A stretch of DNA of 45,056 nucleotides from JANWZL01 sp041640815 (GTDB taxonomy: Bacteria; Pseudomonadota; Gammaproteobacteria; Burkholderiales; Thiobacillaceae), in the NCBI GenBank assembly GCA_041640815.1, contig JBEPZO010000015.1, positions 1 to 45,056 of the forward strand, read 5' to 3'. Below, piece by piece: positions 39,741-45,056 of this stretch (positions are counted from its first letter, which is position 1; every line of letters starts with the position of its first letter). Both the position numbers and the translations under genes were made by a program. The notes below the pieces were generated by a model. That model worked only from the letters and a program-made list of their open reading frames with translations, ran no database searches and was not told where the DNA came from.

Positions 39741-40487
39741 ATGCGTCGCAAACTTGTCGCCGGCAACTGGAAGATGCACGGCAACCTGGTCGACAATGAC
39801 AACCTGCTCAAGGCCATCCTGGCGGGGGTTACGGATGTCAAGGCCGAGGTGGCCGTCTGTGTGCCTTTCCCCTATCTGCATCAGGCTAAGACCAGGCTGG
39901 CCGGTTCGCGCATCGCCTGGGGCGCTCAGAATTTGAGCCAGTACCCGAGGGGGGCTTATACTGGTGAGGTGTCCGCCCAGATGCTCAACGATTTCGAGTG
40001 CCGCTATGTGATCGTTGGGCACTCCGAGCGGCGGACCCTGTTCGGTGAGACCGATGCCATCGTCGCCGAGAAATTCGCGGCGGCGCAAACCGCGGGCTTG
40101 ACGCCCATCCTTTGTGTGGGTGAGACGCTTGAAGAGCGCGAAGCCGGTCAGACCGAGGCCGTGGTGGCGCGTCAACTCGAAGCCATTCTCAACAAGCTTG
40201 GTGTCGTCGCGTTTAGCAACGCCGTCATCGCCTATGAGCCAGTATGGGCCATCGGTACCGGTCGCACGGCCACCCCGGAGCAGGCGCAGGCCGTGCACGC
40301 CTTCATTCGTGAGAAGATTCGCGCCTTGGATGCAGAGGTGGCCGAGCACCTGGTGATCCAATATGGCGGCAGTGTCAAGGCGTCGAACGCGGCGCAGTTG
40401 TTCGCCCAGCCCGATATCGATGGTGGCCTGATTGGGGGTGCTTCCCTCAATGCGGAGGAGTTCTTGGCCATCTGTAGGGCGGCTTGA
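39741..40487 (+). CDS. tpiA: Triosephosphate isomerase
   Basis: Interconverts dihydroxyacetone phosphate and glyceraldehyde-3-phosphate in glycolysis and gluconeogenesis. The 248-residue TIM barrel carries Lys11 (NWKM), His94 (VGHSERR), Glu166 (AYEPVWAIGTG) and the phosphate-binding YGGSVK and GGLIGGASL. The ATG at 39741 gives the standard start RRKLVAGNWKM; a TTG at 39684 lies within the promoter. No strong Shine-Dalgarno is seen. It precedes secG by 15 bp, a pairing common in beta- and other proteobacteria. Confidence 0.97.
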   Translation: MRRKLVAGNWKMHGNLVDNDNLLKAILAGVTDVKAEVAVCVPFPYLHQAKTRLAGSRIAWGAQNLSQYPRGAYTGEVSAQMLNDFECRYVIVGHSERRTLFGETDAIVAEKFAAAQTAGLTPILCVGETLEEREAGQTEAVVARQLEAILNKLGVVAFSNAVIAYEPVWAIGTGRTATPEQAQAVHAFIREKIRALDAEVAEHLVIQYGGSVKASNAAQLFAQPDIDGGLIGGASLNAEEFLAICRAA

Positions 40488-40502
40488 GGGGCGTCAGTGG
40501 CT

Positions 40503-40829
40503 ATGGAACTGGTGGTGTGGATCCTGCATGTGCTGGTGGCCGTAGGCATCGTCGCCCTCGTCTTGTTGCAGCATGGCAAGGGCGCCGACATGGGCGCGGC
40601 GTTCGGCAGTGGCGCCTCGGGCAGTTTGTTCGGCGCCGCGGGGTCAGCCAACTTCTTGTCGCGTACGACGGCCATTTTGGCGACGATGTTCTTCCTCACC
40701 AGCCTAGGGTTAACCTATTTAGCCAAACAAAAGGCTCAGTCTGCGAGGGTGCTGCCGCTGCCAGCTCAGACCTCAACACCGCAGCAGCCTGCTGAGGGTG
40801 GTCGGCAGCCGGTGGAGATCCCACGATAA
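40503..40829 (+). CDS. secG: Protein translocase subunit SecG
   Basis: Inner-membrane component of SecYEG. The 108-residue protein has two membrane helices, VVWILHVLVAVGIVALVLLQ and TAILATMFFLTSLGLTYLA, joined by the family loop HGKGADMGAAFGSGASGSLFG. The C-terminal ~35 residues are polar and proline-rich. A GTG two codons upstream (40497) is an alternative start. It lies just before the tRNA-Leu(GAG) gene, a linkage also known in E. coli (secG-leuU). Confidence 0.95.
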   Translation: MELVVWILHVLVAVGIVALVLLQHGKGADMGAAFGSGASGSLFGAAGSANFLSRTTAILATMFFLTSLGLTYLAKQKAQSARVLPLPAQTSTPQQPAEGGRQPVEIPR

Positions 40830-40841
40830 GCGGTTGTCTTG

Positions 40842-40926
40842 GCCGACGTGGTGGAATTGGTAGACACGCTGTCTTGAGGGGGCAGTGCGGAAACGCGTGC
40901 GAGTTCGAGTCTCGCCGTCGGCACCA
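40842..40926 (+). tRNA. tRNA-Leu (anticodon GAG)
   Basis: An 85-nt gene with a seven-pair acceptor stem (GCCGACG with CGTCGGC), discriminator A and encoded CCA at 40924-40926. The anticodon stem CTGTC/GGCAG encloses the loop TTGAGGG, so the anticodon GAG is at 40876-40878 and reads CUC and CUU. A long variable arm (TGCGGAAACGCGT region) marks it as class II, and TTCGAGTC is the T-loop. It lies between secG and nuoA. Confidence 0.97.
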
Positions 40927-40989
40927 GATCGATTGCGGCGTCTATTATTATAACCCATTGATTAAAGAGGGTTTTCGTTTTCGTCTGGC

Positions 40990-41019
40990 TTGACAGTGCA
41001 ACACGCAGCTGGGTACACT
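40990..41019 (+). promoter_or_regulatory. Candidate sigma-70 promoter of the nuo operon
   Basis: A perfect TTGACA (40990-40995) and TACACT (41014-41019) are 18 bp apart, 35 bp before the nuoA ATG. It lies after the tRNA gene, so nuo need not depend on transcription from secG. Confidence 0.7.
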
Positions 41020-41054
41020 GCAGTTTATAACCTACCGGATGATCGGTCGCGCGC

Positions 41055-41411
41055 ATGCTGGAAAATTATTTCCCCATCCTGTTGTTCATCCTGGTGGGTT
41101 TGGCCGTTGGTATCGGGCCGATCGCGCTCGGGTGGGTGTTGGGGCCGCGGCGGCCGGATGCAGAGAAGCTCTCCCCCTATGAATGCGGCTTCGAGGCCTT
41201 CGAAGATGCGCGCATGAAGTTCGATGTGCGCTATTACCTGGTGGCCATCCTCTTCATCCTGTTCGACCTGGAGATCGCCTTCCTCTTCCCCTGGGCGGTG
41301 GTGCTGGAGGAGATCGGTGCCTTCGGTTTCTGGTCGATGATGATCTTTCTCGCCATCCTGGTGGTGGGCTTCGTTTATGAGTGGATGAAGGGGGCACTGG
41401 AGTGGGAGTGA
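41055..41411 (+). CDS. nuoA: NADH-quinone oxidoreductase subunit A
   Basis: Membrane subunit of respiratory complex I, 118 residues with three helices. The conserved PYECGFEAFEDARMKFDVRYYLVA loop between the first and second helices contains the cysteine that lies near the quinone tunnel. FDLEIAFLFPWAV is in helix 2. It is the first gene of the nuo operon; six subunits are visible here. Confidence 0.96.
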   Translation: MLENYFPILLFILVGLAVGIGPIALGWVLGPRRPDAEKLSPYECGFEAFEDARMKFDVRYYLVAILFILFDLEIAFLFPWAVVLEEIGAFGFWSMMIFLAILVVGFVYEWMKGALEWE

Positions 41412-41445
41412 GGCTACAGCGCTACGGCGTTGGGGACGGTGGCGA

Positions 41446-41922
41446 ATGAGCATCGAAGGCGTGCTGGAAAAGGGTTTCGTCACGACCACCGTTGACGCGG
41501 TGATCAATTGGTCCAAGACCGGCTCGCTGTGGCCGATGACCTTCGGGCTCGCCTGTTGCGCCGTGGAGATGATGCATGCCGGCGCCTCACGCTACGATCT
41601 GGACCGCTTTGGCGTCGTCTTCCGGCCAAGTCCCAGGCAGTCTGACTTGATGATCGTCGCTGGCACCCTGACCAACAAGATGGCGCCGGCGCTGCGCAAG
41701 GTCTACGACCAGATGGCCGAGCCGCGCTGGGTGTTGTCCATGGGCTCCTGCGCCAACGGCGGCGGTTATTACCATTATTCCTACTCCGTCGTTAGGGGTT
41801 GCGATCGCATCGTGCCAGTCGATGTCTATGTGCCTGGCTGCCCGCCCACAGCCGAGGCCCTGTTGTACGGCATCATCCAACTGCAGAAGAAGATCCGCCG
41901 CACCAACACCATCGCCCGCTGA
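41446..41922 (+). CDS. nuoB: NADH-quinone oxidoreductase subunit B
   Basis: Carries the terminal 4Fe-4S cluster N2 that hands electrons to quinone. The 158-residue protein has cluster ligands Cys37 and Cys38 (GLACCAVEMMHAG), Cys102 (GSCANGGG) and Cys132 (PGCPPT). The preceding GDGG-like ribosome site and the 34-bp gap after nuoA fit a single operon. Confidence 0.97.
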   Translation: MSIEGVLEKGFVTTTVDAVINWSKTGSLWPMTFGLACCAVEMMHAGASRYDLDRFGVVFRPSPRQSDLMIVAGTLTNKMAPALRKVYDQMAEPRWVLSMGSCANGGGYYHYSYSVVRGCDRIVPVDVYVPGCPPTAEALLYGIIQLQKKIRRTNTIAR

Positions 41923-41935
41923 GGAAGCGTACCGT

Positions 41936-42541
41936 ATGCCGCTCACCCCGGAAGCCCTTCTTGCGCGCCTGAAAGAGACGCTGGGCGAGAGAATCGCCGC
42001 CAGCCGCGTGGCCTTGGGCGAGGTGACCATCGAGGTTGCCCCCGACGATTGGGTGGACGTCGCCCGGCATCTGCGCGACGAGCCGACCTTGGCGTTCGAC
42101 ATGTTGATCGACCTGTGCGCCGTCGACTACTCCGCCTACAAGGATGGCGCCTGGAATGGCCGGCGTTTTGCCGTCGTGCTGCATCTGACCTCTGTCGCGC
42201 GCAACCATCGCCTGCGCGTGCGGACCTTCTGCGCCGACGACGAGATGCCGAGGCTTGCCTCGCTGGTCGACATTTGGCCGGCTGCCAACTGGTTCGAGCG
42301 CGAGGCGTTCGACTTGTTCGGCATCGTCTTCGAGGGGCATCCCGATCTGCGCCGGCTGCTGACCGATTACGGTTTCATCGGTCACCCCATGCGCAAGGAC
42401 TTTCCGCTCTCCGGCGAGGTCGAGCTGCGCTACGACCCGGAGCTCAAACGGGTGATCTATCAGCCGGTGAGCATCGAGCCGCGCGAGGTCACGCCGCGTA
42501 TCGTGCGCGAGGAGCATTACGGGGACGTCGGCCGTGGCTGA
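41936..42541 (+). CDS. nuoC: NADH-quinone oxidoreductase subunit C
   Basis: Peripheral arm subunit (30-kDa type), 201 residues. The signature ReAFDLFGIVFEGHPDLRR and GFIGHPMRKDFPLSG is intact near residues 120-160. GAGGAAG precedes the ATG; the open frame extends upstream into nuoB but without family match. NuoC and NuoD are separate genes here, unlike the fused NuoCD of enterics. It overlaps nuoD by 8 bp. Confidence 0.96.
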   Translation: MPLTPEALLARLKETLGERIAASRVALGEVTIEVAPDDWVDVARHLRDEPTLAFDMLIDLCAVDYSAYKDGAWNGRRFAVVLHLTSVARNHRLRVRTFCADDEMPRLASLVDIWPAANWFEREAFDLFGIVFEGHPDLRRLLTDYGFIGHPMRKDFPLSGEVELRYDPELKRVIYQPVSIEPREVTPRIVREEHYGDVGRG

Positions 42542-43787
42542 GATTCGCAACTACACCCTCAACTTCGGGCCGCAACACCCGGCCGCGCATGGCGTGCTGC
42601 GGCTGGTGCTGGAGATGGATGGCGAGGTGATCGAGCGAGCCGACCCGCATATCGGCTTGCTGCACCGCGCCACCGAAAAACTTGCCGAGCACAAGACCTT
42701 CCTGCAGTCCGTGCCCTACATGGACCGGCTGGATTATGTTTCGATGATGTGCAACGAGCACGCCTATGTCATGGCCATCGAGAAGCTGCTCGGCATCGAG
42801 GTGCCCATCCGCGCGCAATACATCCGGGTGATGTTCGACGAACTGACGCGGCTGCTCAACCATCTGCTTTGGCTGGGCACGCATGGTCTGGACATCGGCG
42901 CCATGACCATGTTTCTGTATACCTTCCGCGAGCGGGAGGACATCCTCGACATGTATGAGGCGGTCTCCGGCGCCCGCATGCATGCCGCCTACTATCGGCC
43001 CGGGGGCGTCTATCGCGATCTGCCAGAGCGCATGCCGCAGTATGCGCCGAGTCCCTACAAGAGCAAGGAAGAGGTCAAGCGCCTGAACGAAAACCGTCAG
43101 GGCAGCCTGCTCGACTTCATCGAGGACTTCACCAACCGCTTTCCGGCCTGTGTCGATGAATACGAGACGCTGCTCACTGACAACCGCATCTGGAAGCAGC
43201 GTACCGTCGGCATCGGTGTCATCTCGCCCGAGCGCGCCAAGGCCTTGGGGCTCACGGGCCCAATGCTGCGGGGCTCCGGGGTGGTGTGGGACCTGCGCAA
43301 GATGCAGCCCTATGAGGTGTACGATCGCCTCGACTTCGACATCCCGGTGGGCAAGAACGGTGACTGCTACGATCGTTACCTGGTGCGCATCGAGGAGATG
43401 CGGCAGTCCAACCGGATCATCCGGCAGTGCGTCGAGTGGCTGAAGAACAACCCCGGGCCGGTGATCGTTGATAATCACAAGGTGGCGCCGCCCTCGCGCG
43501 AGGCGATGAAGCGCAACATGGAAGAGCTGATCCATCACTTCAAGCTCTTCACCGAGGGGATGCACGTGCCCGAGGGCGAGGCCTATGCCGCCGTCGAGCA
43601 CCCGAAAGGCGAGTTCGGCGTCTACCTGATCTCCGATGGCGCCAACAAGCCTTACCGACTCAAGATCCGCCCCGCCGGCTTCACCCATTTGGCGGCGTTG
43701 GATGAACTCGCCCGCGGCCACATGCTCGCCGACGTGGTGGCCATCATCGGCACCATCGACATCGTCTTCGGCGATATCGACCGTTGA
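42534..43787 (+). CDS. nuoD: NADH-quinone oxidoreductase subunit D
   Basis: The 49-kDa-type subunit forming the quinone-binding site with NuoB, 417 residues. Begins NYTLNFGPQHPAAHGVLRL, then HIGLLHRATEKL and YVSMMCNEHAYVMAIEKL, and ends in the family signature IGTIDIVFGDIDR. The start is a GTG inside the nuoC end. Length is standard. Confidence 0.97.
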   Translation: MAEIRNYTLNFGPQHPAAHGVLRLVLEMDGEVIERADPHIGLLHRATEKLAEHKTFLQSVPYMDRLDYVSMMCNEHAYVMAIEKLLGIEVPIRAQYIRVMFDELTRLLNHLLWLGTHGLDIGAMTMFLYTFREREDILDMYEAVSGARMHAAYYRPGGVYRDLPERMPQYAPSPYKSKEEVKRLNENRQGSLLDFIEDFTNRFPACVDEYETLLTDNRIWKQRTVGIGVISPERAKALGLTGPMLRGSGVVWDLRKMQPYEVYDRLDFDIPVGKNGDCYDRYLVRIEEMRQSNRIIRQCVEWLKNNPGPVIVDNHKVAPPSREAMKRNMEELIHHFKLFTEGMHVPEGEAYAAVEHPKGEFGVYLISDGANKPYRLKIRPAGFTHLAALDELARGHMLADVVAIIGTIDIVFGDIDR

Positions 43788-43796
43788 GGGTAAACC

Positions 43797-44270
43797 ATGC
43801 TTAGCCCCGAAGCGCTGGCCCAGATCGATCGCGAGATCGCGAAATACCCCCCCGAACACAAGCAGTCGGCGGTGATGAGCGCGCTTCGCATCGCCCAGCA
43901 GGAAAAGGGGTGGCTGTCGCCCGAGACGATCGAATATGTGGCGCAATACCTGGAGATGCCCGCCATTGCGGTGTATGAGGTGGCGACCTTCTACAACATG
44001 TATGACCTCAAGCCGGTGGGCCGGCACAAGCTGACGCTGTGCACGAATCTGCCCTGCCTTCTGCAGGGTGCCGGCGAGATCGCCGAGCATCTCAAGGCCA
44101 GGCTGGGTGTGGATTTCGGCGAGACGACAGCGGATGGGCGCTTCACGCTCAAGCAGGGCGAATGCATGGGCGCCTGCGGCGATGGCCCGTTGTGCCTGCA
44201 CAACAACCACGAAATGCTTGTCAAGCTCACCCCGGACAAGGTGGACAAGCTGTTGGACGAGATGAAATGA
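43797..44270 (+). CDS. nuoE: NADH-quinone oxidoreductase subunit E
   Basis: The 24-kDa-type subunit, 157 residues, binding 2Fe-2S cluster N1a through Cys82, Cys87 (CTNLPC), Cys123 and Cys127 (CMGAC). AVYEVATFYNMYDLKPVG is the conserved core. It is separated from nuoD by 9 bp and overlaps nuoF by ATGA. Confidence 0.96.
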   Translation: MLSPEALAQIDREIAKYPPEHKQSAVMSALRIAQQEKGWLSPETIEYVAQYLEMPAIAVYEVATFYNMYDLKPVGRHKLTLCTNLPCLLQGAGEIAEHLKARLGVDFGETTADGRFTLKQGECMGACGDGPLCLHNNHEMLVKLTPDKVDKLLDEMK

Positions 44271-45056
44271 GGCTCGACGGCAAGCGCACCAAGGTCTGTA
44301 CCTGGACCTTCGATCTACCCAACCCCGCCAGCTTGGACACCTATGTGGCGCATGGCGGCTATGAAACGCTGAAAAAGATCCTGACGGAGAAGACGCCGGC
44401 TGAGGCGATCATCGCCGAGATCACGCGCTCCGCCTTGCGGGGGCGCGGGGGTGCGGGCTTCCCCACGGGGCTGAAGTGGAGCTTCATGCCGCGCAATTTC
44501 CCGGGTGAGAAGTACATCGTCTGCAACTCCGACGAGGGCGAACCCGGCACCTTCAAGGATCGCGACATCCTGCGCTACAACCCGCACCAGCTCATCGAAG
44601 GGATGATCATCGCCGGCTACACGTTGGGGGCGACGGCCGGCTACAACTACATCCACGGGGAGATCTGGGACTGTTACGAGCGCTTCGAGCACGCCTTGGG
44701 CGAGGCGCGGCGCGCTGGTTTCCTCGGCCGCAACATCCTCGGCAGCGGCTGGGACTTCGACATCCATGCCCATCACGGCTATGGTGCCTACATCTGCGGC
44801 GAGGAGACGGCGCTCTTGGAATCGATCGAGGGCAAGAAGGGGCAGCCGCGCTTCAAACCGCCCTTCCCGGCGAGCTATGGCCTGTATGGCAAACCGACGA
44901 TCATCAACAACACCGAGACCTTGGCCTCCATCCCCTGGATCCTGCGTTTCGGCGGTGAGGCCTTCTTGGCGCTGGGCAAGCCCAACAACGGCGGCACGAA
45001 GATCTTCTCCGTCTCCGGCCATGTCAACCGCCCGGGCAATTACGAGGTGCCGCTCG
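44267..45056 (+). CDS. nuoF: NADH-quinone oxidoreductase subunit F, 5' part
   Basis: The 51-kDa-type subunit that oxidises NADH through FMN. About 263 residues are present before the window ends, so the C-terminal 4Fe-4S (N3) region is missing here. The NADH/FMN glycine loop GRGGAGFPTG is at 59-68, followed by CNSDEGEPGTFKDRD, GYGAYICGEETALLESIEGKKG and NNTETLAS. The ATG overlaps the nuoE stop. The fragment is open at the window edge, not truncated by mutation. Confidence 0.97.
   Translation, partial: MRLDGKRTKVCTWTFDLPNPASLDTYVAHGGYETLKKILTEKTPAEAIIAEITRSALRGRGGAGFPTGLKWSFMPRNFPGEKYIVCNSDEGEPGTFKDRDILRYNPHQLIEGMIIAGYTLGATAGYNYIHGEIWDCYERFEHALGEARRAGFLGRNILGSGWDFDIHAHHGYGAYICGEETALLESIEGKKGQPRFKPPFPASYGLYGKPTIINNTETLASIPWILRFGGEAFLALGKPNNGGTKIFSVSGHVNRPGNYEVPL

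Noticed and set aside
40948..40985. A possible terminator after the tRNA gene (ACCC and GGGT around a loop, then T-rich sequence).
   Set aside because: The stem has only four or five pairs with a long loop, too weak to call.
40766..41056. Minus-strand open frames over the tRNA-Leu gene with RLELARVSALPP and GETRTRTRFRTAP.
   Set aside because: These phrases are the well-known spurious translations of antisense tRNA-Leu genes.
42489..44210. A 573-codon minus-strand open frame across nuoC, nuoD and nuoE.
   Set aside because: It covers three genuine nuo genes in antisense and has no family features, so it is a codon-bias shadow.

Overview
The window is GC-rich bacterial chromosome, almost entirely housekeeping and core-metabolism genes. 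It is most likely from a betaproteobacterium of the Hydrogenophilales/Nitrosomonadales type. That placement is inferred from gene order and protein style: yqgE-ruvX-pyrR-pyrB-pyrX; hemC-hemD-hemX-hemY; lptM-lysA beside cyaY; carA-carB-greA-DUF4149 facing yhbY, then rlmE-ftsH-folP-glmM; and tpiA-secG-tRNA-Leu followed by nuoABCDEF. The FtsH N-terminus also has the usual betaproteobacterial form. No database was searched, so genus and species are left open.

Layout. 1-2.4 kb: an alpha/beta hydrolase and a two-gene ABC-2 exporter. 2.4-9.5 kb, minus strand: a compact run yqgE, ruvX, pyrR, pyrB, pyrX, Lon-like protease, universal stress protein. 9.7-12.9 kb, plus strand: photolyase, a DOMON-like protein and a NamZ-type muramidase joined by ATGA overlaps. 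12.9-14.9 kb: an atypical SDR and, divergently, a 2Fe-2S flavin reductase. 14.9-18.3 kb, minus strand: hemCDXY, with HemY unusually short. 18.3-22.3 kb: a periplasmic thioredoxin-like protein, argH, cyaY, lptM and lysA. 22.3-24.13 kb: the only accessory-looking segment, holding a doubly broken ParDE toxin-antitoxin pair with an intact operator-like palindrome, a DUF3489 relic and a frameshifted IS481-type transposase. 24.1-34.8 kb: carAB-greA-DUF4149, yhbY (opposite strand), rlmE-ftsH-folP-glmM. 34.8-39.1 kb: an MliC-like lipoprotein gene divergent from pstSCAB, with Pho-box-like sites facing each way. 39.2-45 kb: a small unknown protein, tpiA, secG, tRNA-Leu(GAG) and nuoA to nuoF, the last cut by the window edge.

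How the genes work together. carAB makes carbamoyl phosphate for the PyrB/PyrX aspartate transcarbamoylase. PyrX lacks the dihydroorotase zinc ligands, so a separate active PyrC is expected elsewhere. hemC and hemD carry out two successive steps to uroporphyrinogen III. folP and glmM feed folate and UDP-GlcNAc synthesis. pstSCAB imports phosphate and nuo starts respiratory NADH oxidation.

I saw no complete novel system. The best leads are the paired divergent Pho boxes that bring an MliC-like lipoprotein into the phosphate regulon, the short HemY overlapping its convergent neighbour, the non-catalytic PyrX, the IS scar whose edge supplies a possible -35 for carAB, and the photolyase/DOMON/NamZ operon.
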